From Lachnospiraceae bacterium XBB2008 (lineage in GTDB: Bacteria; Bacillota; Clostridia; Lachnospirales; Lachnospiraceae), in NCBI GenBank assembly GCA_900102235.1, contig FMVL01000008.1, positions 165,265-229,264 of the forward strand: DNA of 64,000 bases. Direction: 5' to 3'. This document shows, piece after piece, positions 1-7,283 of this stretch (its first letter is position 1; the number at the start of each line of letters is the position of its first letter). Made by a program: the position numbers and the translations under genes. A model generated the notes under the pieces. The model saw nothing but the letters and a program-made list of their open reading frames with translations. It had not been told where the DNA came from and made no database searches.

Positions 1-201
1 AATTTCGGAGACAGACTCCTGTTTGAAGATGTTTTCCATGCGATAGAGGATCTTCCCTGTGTGGAATATGTATATGAGCTCTCGCTGCATTCCGAGAACA
101 ACAAGCTCGCGCAGGTCAAAGAGAACGATATAATCCCCAGATACGACTGCCTGTGCTATCCCGGAAACATACAGCTGAGCATAGTCACATCAGAAAATTG
201 A
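1..201 (+). CDS. Baseplate J/gp6-like protein, C-terminal fragment
   Basis: This open frame enters from the left edge and stops at a TGA at 199-201, leaving about 66 C-terminal residues. The fragment reads like the last part of baseplate-J/gp6-like wedge proteins of phage tails and eCIS particles: a segment on 'VEYVYELSL', then a polar stretch and a closing 'YPGNIQLSIV' motif. The next gene begins 17 bp later and encodes another tail/baseplate-type protein, which is the usual gene order in such loci. The start and most of the protein lie outside the window, so the family call rests on the short end motif and on context. Confidence 0.6.
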   Translation, partial: NFGDRLLFEDVFHAIEDLPCVEYVYELSLHSENNKLAQVKENDIIPRYDCLCYPGNIQLSIVTSEN

Positions 202-218
202 TATAGGAGCATGGCCCC

Positions 219-1277
219 ATGGCTGAAGGAATATGGTATTCCATTAAATACAACAGAATAAAAAATGCATGCATCAAAGGCATGACCTACGACGAGAGCG
301 GAAACATATATCTGGATGAATCCGCTTACGAGCACAGCATCTTTTTCGGCCCTCTGGACGGAGTGGCCGACGGTTCCGAATGGGGCCGGCTGAAATGCAG
401 TCTTATTTCGTCGGAGGAAATGGTATGTTATACTTATATATTGGCTACTGATGCGACAGAGGTCATTTCCGATGAAGGTGAAAGCCGCAGTATAGAGGAG
501 TTACTCTGCGATCCCGACATAGATACGTACACCAAGGTCAGCCTTATGAGTGCGAGCGGGGCAAAGAGATTCGTCAACGGCGAAGACGAACTCCTGTATG
601 ACATAAACGGCCGGTATCTGTACATAGGAATGGAACTGATGGGTTACGGCTCAGCTACCATCAGCAATATAAAGATAAGCGCCACCGGCGATAACTTCAT
701 GGCGACATTCCCTCAGGTATATCAGGAGAGGAACAGTTTCTTCCACAGATTCATGTCCGTCTTCTCAAGCATATACAACGATATCGGAGAGGAGAATGAG
801 AAACTGTATGAGATACTGGATCTGGATAAATGCTCACCCGAACTTCTTGAGATGTACGGATCATGGTTTGGCATAGATCTGGCCGGCGGATTCCTTTCCG
901 AGGATGCACTTCGCACCATTGTAAAGGAAGCTTATCAGCTCAACCGAATGAAAGGCACCAAGAAGGGCATCGAGCGCATACTTGAGATCATACTCGGCGA
1001 ACCTGCGGTTCTTTTTGAGAACCGTATGCAGGGCGGCGGGGTATATGATGTCACGGTGCTGATCAAAAAGAAGATGACCGAGGAACTCAGACACCAGCTG
1101 ACATTTATGCTGGATCAGTTCAAACCCTTAAGAGTTCGCATCCGTCTGCTGCAGATGGAAAAAGACGCTATCATGGACGCCAACTCATATCTTGATATGA
1201 ACGCGACCATTCCGGCGGAGAAGAATGTAGTACTGGATCAGGAGACTCTGTACGACGGATTCATTACCCTGACCTGA
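219..1277 (+). CDS. Phage-tail/eCIS baseplate protein, TIGR02242-like
   Basis: A 352-residue protein. Residues about 1-165 form a beta-rich region ending in 'GRYLYIGMELMGYG' and 'FPQVYQERNSFFHRF'. Residues about 166-320 match the P2 gpI/TIGR02242 tail-protein pattern: 'LEMYGSWFGIDL', then 'LRTIVKEAYQLNRMKGTKKG' and a gp7-like wedge end. In contractile injection systems this protein sits after the J-like protein and helps build the baseplate. The start ATG has AGGAG 9 bp upstream (205-209). It follows the J-like fragment by 17 bp and is followed by a STAS gene after 19 bp, so it belongs to one transcript. No signal peptide or membrane segment is visible, as expected for a cytoplasmically assembled particle. 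Confidence 0.72.
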   Translation: MAEGIWYSIKYNRIKNACIKGMTYDESGNIYLDESAYEHSIFFGPLDGVADGSEWGRLKCSLISSEEMVCYTYILATDATEVISDEGESRSIEELLCDPDIDTYTKVSLMSASGAKRFVNGEDELLYDINGRYLYIGMELMGYGSATISNIKISATGDNFMATFPQVYQERNSFFHRFMSVFSSIYNDIGEENEKLYEILDLDKCSPELLEMYGSWFGIDLAGGFLSEDALRTIVKEAYQLNRMKGTKKGIERILEIILGEPAVLFENRMQGGGVYDVTVLIKKKMTEELRHQLTFMLDQFKPLRVRIRLLQMEKDAIMDANSYLDMNATIPAEKNVVLDQETLYDGFITLT

Positions 1278-1296
1278 CAAGTGATGAGGAGAGAAT

Positions 1297-1596
1297 ATGA
1301 CTATTGAAGAGATCAAAGGCGAAAACACCGTTCAGCTCAATGTTGAAGGACGTATCGACGCTATGACGGCAAACGATTTTCAGAATGCGATACTGAAGGC
1401 ATTCCAGAAGTCGTCTAATGTCATCATCGACATGCGGAATGTTCAGTACATTTCGAGTGCGGGTCTTCGCGGACTGATGATCGGACACAAGACCGCAAGT
1501 TCAAAAGGCGGAAAGTTCACGCTGATCAATGTAGGAGAGGCGGTAAATGAGGTCCTGCGTGTGACAGGGCTTGATAAAGCACTTAACATCCAATGA
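1297..1596 (+). CDS. STAS-domain anti-sigma-factor antagonist-like protein
   Basis: A 99-residue single STAS domain of the SpoIIAA/RsbV type. The signature is 'VQYISSAGLRGL' at about residues 49-60, with Ser53/Ser54 at the position phosphorylated in SpoIIAA-like proteins. Such proteins switch partners between an anti-sigma kinase and a phosphatase. It lies between a CIS baseplate gene and an FtsE-like ATPase, and its TGA overlaps the next ATG (ATGA, 1593-1596), so the two are translationally coupled. A small STAS protein inside a CIS operon suggests that assembly, docking or firing is gated by partner switching; that role is inferred. PP2C phosphatases that could act on it lie 14 kb and 24 kb downstream. 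Confidence 0.88.
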   Translation: MTIEEIKGENTVQLNVEGRIDAMTANDFQNAILKAFQKSSNVIIDMRNVQYISSAGLRGLMIGHKTASSKGGKFTLINVGEAVNEVLRVTGLDKALNIQ

Positions 1597-2249
1597 TCAC
1601 ATTTGAACATATCAGTCATCAGTATGTGACCGAAGAAGGGGAGAACGTAGTCTACAGGGATTTTAACGAACAGATCTCGGACGGTGAGTTCATAGTCCTG
1701 ACGGGCAGGAGCGGAAGTGGCAAGACGACGCTTCTCAAGATGATCTTAAAAGAGATCGAACCCGACGAAGGGATCATACGGGTTGACGATAAGAATCTGA
1801 GAGATATAAAACGTCGGGATATTCCTTTTTACAGGAGAAGTATCGGGGTTCTTTTTCAGGACTTCAAACTCATACCCGACGTGAACGTATACGACAATCT
1901 GTATTACTCGATACTGGCTACGGGCGGATCGGGTAAGGATGCCGAGAAAAAGATCACCCATGTCCTTACGATGCTGGGGATCGACAGGTTTCATAAGCGT
2001 TTTCCGAGAGAGATGTCGGGCGGTGAACAGCAGAAGGTATGTCTGGCGAGAGCGGTCATCAATCATCCGAAGATACTTCTTGTCGATGAGCCTACCGGAA
2101 ATCTCGGACCGATCGATTCCGCGGATATGGTGAGACTGCTGGATGTAATACATGACCAGGGGATCACCGTGATCATGGCGACACATGACATGAGCGTAGC
2201 GGATTCACCCGAGAGAAGACATATCAGCCTGGATGGGAGGTTAACATAA
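1593..2249 (+). CDS. FtsE-like ABC transporter ATP-binding protein
   Basis: A 218-residue ABC ATPase. Walker A is GRSGSGKT at residues 38-45, the Q-loop is in 'VLFQDFKLIPDVNVYDN' (Q89), the signature is SGGEQQ at 142-147, Walker B is ILLVDEP at 161-167 and the switch histidine is H198. The 'FQDFKLIPD...VYDN' stretch is typical of FtsE, which with FtsX transmits ATP hydrolysis across the membrane to wall hydrolases. No FtsX-type permease follows; the next gene, 1 bp after the stop, is a two-TM GHKL protein. The protein may use that neighbour or a distant FtsX as membrane partner. It is co-translated with the STAS gene through a 4-bp overlap. A LolD/MacB-type ATPase is the alternative family call. 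Confidence 0.85.
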   Translation: MITFEHISHQYVTEEGENVVYRDFNEQISDGEFIVLTGRSGSGKTTLLKMILKEIEPDEGIIRVDDKNLRDIKRRDIPFYRRSIGVLFQDFKLIPDVNVYDNLYYSILATGGSGKDAEKKITHVLTMLGIDRFHKRFPREMSGGEQQKVCLARAVINHPKILLVDEPTGNLGPIDSADMVRLLDVIHDQGITVIMATHDMSVADSPERRHISLDGRLT

Positions 2250-2250
2250 C

Positions 2251-3135
2251 ATGACAAAATTGCAAAAGCTGACCATATGCTTATCGTGCATTTTCTACGT
2301 GGCGACCATATTCGGCTTCTTTTATCTGGATCTGCCGATCATAGTCGTTCTGTTTGCACTCTTCACATTGTCCATGGTGGCATTTGCCTATCTGTGCTAT
2401 CACGTTCAGCGTGACTATACCGGCGCCGATCATCTTCAGCAGGAGATCGGTGTCCTGAATGCGGAGATCGCCAGATTAAAAGGTGAAAATGAAGCCAACC
2501 TCAATGAGAAGAATTCCGAGCTGTATAAGAAACAGCTTGAGATAGACAACCTCACCACGAAAGTCTCCGAGACAGAGGCCGCTCTCGAAGAGGCCAAGCT
2601 CGCCGTTAAAGATCAGCTTGTTGCGGAAAATGCGCACGTACAGGATGAACTCATGGAAAGCCTGCTTCCTCCGGATGATGAGGATCCCGCTGTTACCGTG
2701 GATATCATCGACGTGGCCAGACAGGCCATCGCCGATCTGCGCGATCAGGCACGGGAGGCCGGGCTTATCATCAATATCTCCAGTGCATCTGACAAGCTGA
2801 TGGTACATGCGGGCAGAAAGCGTCTGCTCATCATGTTCAGGAATATCATAGACAACTCGATCAAATACATGCAGACCGCAGGTTCGCTCGTGATCACGAT
2901 ATCCGCCATCGAGGATGATATCTTCATCGTGCTCAAGGATACCGGCAAAGGTCTGCCCGAGAACGAGACCAAGCATATATTCGAACTTAACTTCCAGGGC
3001 TCCAACCGTATCAGCGGTAACGGGCTGGGCCTTACACAGGCCAAGGCTATCGTGGAGCATTACGGAGGAACCATCTACGCCAGAAGCCCCGAGGGCAGCG
3101 GAATGGGCATCTACATACAGCTGCCCACATCATAA
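2251..3135 (+). CDS. Membrane-bound GHKL (HATPase_c) protein, histidine-kinase-like
   Basis: A 294-residue protein with two N-terminal membrane segments (about 7-27 and 30-50), a coiled coil (about 58-130) and a C-terminal HATPase_c domain (about 150-294). The N-box is 'FRNIIDNSIKY' (196-206), G1 is DTGKGLP (230-236) and G2 is GNGLGLTQAK (256-265). The usual H-box (SHELRTP) is absent; the nearest match is 'NAHVQDEL' at 127-134, so a phospho-acceptor is doubtful. It may be an ATP-dependent kinase or switch acting on the STAS protein two genes upstream, or a divergent sensor kinase. No response regulator is adjacent. It starts 1 bp after the ABC gene stop and is followed by the SH3b gene behind a strong AAGGAGG-rich leader. 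Confidence 0.78.
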   Translation: MTKLQKLTICLSCIFYVATIFGFFYLDLPIIVVLFALFTLSMVAFAYLCYHVQRDYTGADHLQQEIGVLNAEIARLKGENEANLNEKNSELYKKQLEIDNLTTKVSETEAALEEAKLAVKDQLVAENAHVQDELMESLLPPDDEDPAVTVDIIDVARQAIADLRDQAREAGLIINISSASDKLMVHAGRKRLLIMFRNIIDNSIKYMQTAGSLVITISAIEDDIFIVLKDTGKGLPENETKHIFELNFQGSNRISGNGLGLTQAKAIVEHYGGTIYARSPEGSGMGIYIQLPTS

Positions 3136-3156
3136 GGAGGCTGAAGGAGAGAAGAT

Positions 3157-3912
3157 ATGAAGAGAAATACTCCCATTTTTATAGCATTAGCAGTCTTTTT
3201 CATCATAGTCGCGCTCGGAGCGCTCACCCTTCTGTCCAAGGACGGATCTGTGTTTAACAGGAGCCATGCCGACTACGGGACCGAGCCTGCTGTTCTCACA
3301 CAGACCGTTATAGGAGAAGAACCTCAGGAGACCGCCCCTGCCGTTACGGAGCCCGAACCCGAGCCCGAGCCGGAACCAGAGCCCGAGCCTGCACCCGTGG
3401 TCGAAGAGGCAGAGGAAGTCGAGATGCCCGAACCCGAGCCTGTGTATGAGATCAGATATTTTACGCTTGCGACCAACAACTCGACTACCATATTAAGACT
3501 CAGAGAAGCTCCTTCGGAGGATGCCGAGATCATCAAGAAGATGTATCCGGGATCACACGGGATCGTTCTCCAGCCCGGAAACGAATGGTGTCATGTAAGG
3601 ATGAACTCGGGACTTGAAGGGTATTGTGCGACCGAGTATCTGACACTTACCGAAGTGACTAAAGAAGCATTCCCCGCAGAGTATGTGGATCGTGTAGAGG
3701 CACCCGTTGAGGAGCTGAACGTACCTGCATATACGACACTTCTGATAGATAAGACATCTGAGGATGCGGAAGAAGCATTCACTGAAGGAACGGGGACCGG
3801 AGAGGCTGTTAGCGCAGACGGTACTGCAGAAGCGGCACCTGCAGCCGAAGCAACACCCGCAGCCGAAGCGGCACCCGCAGAGCCCGCAGCTGATGCGACC
3901 GCGACTCCCTGA
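3157..3912 (+). CDS. Membrane-anchored SH3b-domain protein with Pro/Glu stalk
   Basis: A 251-residue protein with an N-terminal membrane anchor (about 7-26), a Pro-Glu repeat stalk (about 62-95, a run of EP pairs), an SH3b-type domain (about 97-168, with 'STTILRLREAPSEDAEIIKK' and 'EWCHVRMNSGLEGYC') and an Ala/Thr/Pro-rich tail. Bacterial SH3b domains usually bind the cell wall. The layout fits an outward-facing protein anchored in the membrane and reaching into peptidoglycan. It lies between the membrane GHKL protein and a small unknown gene in the CIS operon, so a role in docking the particle to the envelope is plausible but inferred. The start follows a long purine-rich leader (3133-3156). 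Confidence 0.75.
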   Translation: MKRNTPIFIALAVFFIIVALGALTLLSKDGSVFNRSHADYGTEPAVLTQTVIGEEPQETAPAVTEPEPEPEPEPEPEPAPVVEEAEEVEMPEPEPVYEIRYFTLATNNSTTILRLREAPSEDAEIIKKMYPGSHGIVLQPGNEWCHVRMNSGLEGYCATEYLTLTEVTKEAFPAEYVDRVEAPVEELNVPAYTTLLIDKTSEDAEEAFTEGTGTGEAVSADGTAEAAPAAEATPAAEAAPAEPAADATATP

Positions 3913-3935
3913 GCATCCGCGACAGAGGTTACACA

Positions 3936-4169
3936 ATGATACTTGATGACAAACTGGCCAAGGACAACAAGAAAAAAGAAATCATAAAGAAAAACAACGT
4001 TATCTGGGAAGACGATGAAGACGTCGAGACCTATATGTATGATGTCCGTAAGCCGATGGCATTCCTTAACGAAGGCAATAACGGAGTGTTCGAAGTCAGC
4101 AAGCAGACAGGCATCAATACTGATAAAAGCGTGTTTGACAAAGGAATAGTTTTTAAGACCGGTATCTGA
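3936..4169 (+). CDS. Small hypothetical protein in CIS operon
   Basis: A 77-residue, charged, soluble protein that I do not recognise. The N-terminal third is very rich in Lys and Asp/Glu (DDKLAKDNKKKEIIKKNN), followed by a mixed segment ending in 'FDKGIVFKTGI'. No signal peptide, membrane segment or cysteine is present. It is preceded by GAGG (3926-3929) at a suitable distance and sits 23 bp after the SH3b gene and 28 bp before the AAA+ ATPase, in the same orientation. Its place suggests a small particle or adaptor component of the injection system, but the sequence does not prove a function. Confidence 0.6.
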   Translation: MILDDKLAKDNKKKEIIKKNNVIWEDDEDVETYMYDVRKPMAFLNEGNNGVFEVSKQTGINTDKSVFDKGIVFKTGI

Positions 4170-4197
4170 CACATATGTGTCGGCATAAGGGAAGAAA

Positions 4198-6627
4198 ATG
4201 GCAAGATTTAATGACGAATTAAATACCAAACCGTTTAAGAGTTACAGCGAATACATGCAGTATATATTCGACTGCGTGAACTCTGCCCTGGATGTATATA
4301 TTTCAGGACTGAAAGTCATATATGCCAACGGCGAAGGCGGATACAAGAACATCATGTATCCCGATATCGAACTTGCCGGTGACACCTGCCGTAACCGCCT
4401 GACCGAGTCCTATAAAGAAGGATCGGAACAGACCGAATCTTCGGAACCCAAACCTGCGGATAAGAGCGATGACGACTTCGGATCGGATGAAGATTCCGAT
4501 GATCTTTTCGGGGATGCTTTTGACGATATGTTCTCGGATGATGACGAAGACGAAGAACTCGATTCCAGCCTCCTTGAACTTCTCGGAGATTTCGCATCCG
4601 GCAATATGGATTCGGAAATAGCCACAGAAGATGAAGATAGCGGAGCCGTATGGGATGAGATCAAGAAGGATTCGGATCTTCCTATCGTTAACAGGCTCAA
4701 AGTAATAGACGAACGTGCCAGACTTACCGTTGAGGAGGGTATCGATCTTCCTTTCTACGATCTGTGCAGCAGACTTGCGTTCGAACCTTTTACGCAGTTC
4801 TGTTTTGCCTGCGGTATCCTGTCATCCACACAGACCGATTACGCCGGCGTATTCCATATCATCAACGAGAACGCCGGACTTTCGGCTCCTACTATCGAGT
4901 CTGCGGCCAAGGTATTCTTCGGATCGGCTTTCTCGATCACGGGCGCATTCGGTGACATGAGTGCATGCCTTGAGCAGCTCAAGCCCGTGCTGCCTCTTCA
5001 GGTCATCGACAGCATGCCTTTCTCTACGATAGTTTCGCCTGATAAACGTATCATCGACTATCTCTTCGGACGTAATCCTCTTACAATCGATGAGAACTTC
5101 GACAGATTCATATACATGATCACCGATGATTCGGAACTCGATCCCGTCATGGCTAACGAGAGTCGCTTAAATGCGATGAAGACCTCTTACAATGACGGAG
5201 TCCGCATCTTCTACTATTACGGCGACGACGGCAGTGGACGTAAGTTCTTCGTTAAGCATTTCTGCCGCGAAAAAGGTCTTCGTGCCATCGCCATCGACTG
5301 TAAGAAACTCTTCATTTATGACTTTTCCTTCGTTGAGAAGGCACTCTGGAGCGTTACGAGAGAGTGTATCCTCTCCAAGTCCTGCTGCTGCCTGACCGAA
5401 CTTACCTACCATGACGAGGAGAAGGAGAAGTTCTTCGGATACATGGACCTTGCTTTCTCGAAGCTGACCGATAAGAACATCCTCGTGTTTGCGATGAGTA
5501 AGCTCTATATCGACTTCAGAGAGGTTACCAAGAGCCAGTTCACGGATCTCGAACTGCCCACTCCCGATACCGGTGAGAGACTGACATGCTGGGAGTACTT
5601 TTCCAAGGGCTTCGAGCTGGCAGACGAGATCGATCTGCTCGAGATGTCGACGAAGTTCCTGTTTACTTCGGGTAAGATACACGATGCCCTTATCAAGGCC
5701 AAATCCCTCTCCAACATGGATAACGAGGAGAAGATATCGAGGGCAAACCTCTTCAAGGGCTGCTACGCTCAGATGAGTTCCGAACTGTCGCAGAAGGCTA
5801 CGAGAGTAGAAGCCAAGTTCGGTTTCGACGACATCGTCATGAATCCGACCCAGCGTGAGACCATAGAGCATGCGATTGAGCAGATGACATACAGGAAGCA
5901 GGTATACGAGTCATGGAACTACACGAGGAAGTATCCTTACGGTCGAGGCCTTACGGTCCTGCTGTTCGGTGCTCCCGGTACCGGTAAGTCCATGATGGCG
6001 CAGGTTCTTGCACATGAGCTCAACCTCGAGCTGTACAGAGTAGATATATCCAAGGTTGTAGATAAGTACGTCGGTGAGACCGAGAAATCCCTGTCGATGA
6101 TATTCAGGGAAGCCAAGAAGTGTAACGTCGTCCTCTTCTTCGACGAGTGCGATACGATCTTCGCAAAACGTTCCGACGACGGCGGAAGTAACCAGGCATC
6201 GGCCAACAACAAGACGGCCCTCCTGCTTCAGGAGATGGAAGCATACGACGGTGTCTGCGTACTGGCTACGAACTACAAGCACAATATCGACCCCGCATTC
6301 TTCCGTCGTATGAAATACATCGTCGAGTTCCAGTTCCCCGATGTCGATACGCGTGAAATGCTGTGGCGTACGACCATTCCCAAGGACACACCTCTTTGCG
6401 ACGATGTTGATATCAGATTCCTGGCAGAGAAGTATGAGTTTGCCGGTGGTAATATCAAGAACTGTATCCTGAACGCCGCATTCCTTGCGGCTGCGGATCC
6501 GACGGCAAACGGCGAGGTGTGCATGAGACACTACTTAAATGCCATCAAGTACGAGTTCGTCAAGGTCGGCAAGGTCTTCACGAAGTCCGACTTCGAGCCT
6601 TACGCCGAGGACGTAGGACTGGCGTAG
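4198..6627 (+). CDS. eCIS-type AAA+ ATPase with two AAA modules
   Basis: An 809-residue ATPase. Residues about 1-90 are unique; about 90-160 is a strongly acidic Ser/Asp/Glu linker. A middle AAA-like module carries a degenerate P-loop, GDDGSGRK at 342-349, with Arg in place of the catalytic Lys. The C-terminal AAA module has intact Walker A GAPGTGKS (591-598), Walker B with D649/E650 in 'VVLFFDECD', and a sensor region 'VLATNYKHNID' with 'FFRRMKYIVEF'. This arrangement (inactive first AAA, active second AAA) is that of the Afp15/Pvc15-like ATPases found in almost all eCIS loci, thought to act in particle assembly or disassembly. It is the last gene of the operon; the following 650 bp are non-coding. 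Confidence 0.82.
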   Translation: MARFNDELNTKPFKSYSEYMQYIFDCVNSALDVYISGLKVIYANGEGGYKNIMYPDIELAGDTCRNRLTESYKEGSEQTESSEPKPADKSDDDFGSDEDSDDLFGDAFDDMFSDDDEDEELDSSLLELLGDFASGNMDSEIATEDEDSGAVWDEIKKDSDLPIVNRLKVIDERARLTVEEGIDLPFYDLCSRLAFEPFTQFCFACGILSSTQTDYAGVFHIINENAGLSAPTIESAAKVFFGSAFSITGAFGDMSACLEQLKPVLPLQVIDSMPFSTIVSPDKRIIDYLFGRNPLTIDENFDRFIYMITDDSELDPVMANESRLNAMKTSYNDGVRIFYYYGDDGSGRKFFVKHFCREKGLRAIAIDCKKLFIYDFSFVEKALWSVTRECILSKSCCCLTELTYHDEEKEKFFGYMDLAFSKLTDKNILVFAMSKLYIDFREVTKSQFTDLELPTPDTGERLTCWEYFSKGFELADEIDLLEMSTKFLFTSGKIHDALIKAKSLSNMDNEEKISRANLFKGCYAQMSSELSQKATRVEAKFGFDDIVMNPTQRETIEHAIEQMTYRKQVYESWNYTRKYPYGRGLTVLLFGAPGTGKSMMAQVLAHELNLELYRVDISKVVDKYVGETEKSLSMIFREAKKCNVVLFFDECDTIFAKRSDDGGSNQASANNKTALLLQEMEAYDGVCVLATNYKHNIDPAFFRRMKYIVEFQFPDVDTREMLWRTTIPKDTPLCDDVDIRFLAEKYEFAGGNIKNCILNAAFLAAADPTANGEVCMRHYLNAIKYEFVKVGKVFTKSDFEPYAEDVGLA

Positions 6628-6636
6628 GCGACGGTT

Positions 6637-7137
6637 TCATGACCGGTTTCGTGGCGCATGCGGCGATTTTATGACCCATACACTGCGAAACATGCCGATT
6701 GGGTCATAAGCCCTAAGTGATCTCATGACCCAAACCCCATCGAATCTGCCATTTGAGTCATAAGCTTGCTTAATATCTGCTCCGGTTATCTTCATATCTG
6801 AGCGGATTCGACCGGAAACATCGGAATATCATGACCTAAATCGCATAGAAGAGTTTATTTGGGTCATAAATCTGATTCGATCAAAGGCTATCAGTTGAAA
6901 AATTCCGATGTGGCATGAACTTCAAACAGGTTTATGACTTACACGCAAAAAAGTGCCATCCAGGTCATGAACCGGACCGAAAATCGGGCTCGCTTGACCG
7001 GAATTCATGCTCATTTGACCTGATTTCGACATACAACAAGTATCATTCATGACCTAGGAGTAAAAAAGTGCTCTCCAGGTCATGAACCATAATCAGGCTT
7101 ATGACCTACAAGAGAAAAAATGCTTCTCAGGTCATAA
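6637..7137 (+). repeat. Array of six imperfect inverted-repeat units in a gene-free region
   Basis: The 656-bp gap between the CIS operon and the first surface gene contains six units. Each begins TYATGACCYA and ends TRGGTCATRA around a variable centre of about 20 bp. They lie at 6669-6709, 6723-6763, 6829-6869, 6932-6970, 7047-7085 and 7099-7137 (41, 41, 41, 39, 39, 39 bp). A lone half-site (TCATGACCGG) sits at 6637-6646. Starts are 54, 106, 103, 115 and 52 bp apart, so a period near 52-55 bp with some missing or decayed units is possible. Inner arm bases change together (GGAG with CTCC in unit 5, AAAT with ATTT in unit 3), and units 4-6 share an A-run followed by TGC. Function unknown; strand assigned arbitrarily. 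Confidence 0.85.
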
Positions 7138-7200
7138 ATCAAAATAAACGTGCTTGCCAGACACAAATGCGAAAAGATCCTGAAACCCGATCAGAAGACT

Positions 7201-7235
7201 TTGTTGGAATAATGTTGGAATGGGACATGTAATAT
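7201..7235 (+). promoter_or_regulatory. TGTTGGA tandem motif upstream of first surface gene
   Basis: TTGTTGGAATAA followed by TGTTGGAATGGG (period 12 bp) begins at 7201 and precedes an AT-rich TAATATAC block (7230-7237) that could contain a -10 box. The spacing and core match the pair at 21302-21323 upstream of the 21392 surface gene. The site is 50-80 bp from the GTG start at 7284. The promoter call is tentative; the similarity to the second site is the main support. Confidence 0.4.
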
Positions 7236-7283
7236 ACAGCATGAGATTCTGCAATCAAGTTTGATGAATCGGATGAGATCATT

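Noticed and set aside
3324..4229. Minus-strand Gly/Ser- and Ala-rich frames opposite the SH3b gene
   Set aside because: Caused by the Pro-Glu and Ala-rich repeats on the plus strand.
6669..7137. The inverted-repeat array as a CRISPR locus
   Set aside because: Each unit is itself palindromic with a variable centre, spacing ranges from 52 to 115 bp, and no cas gene is near.
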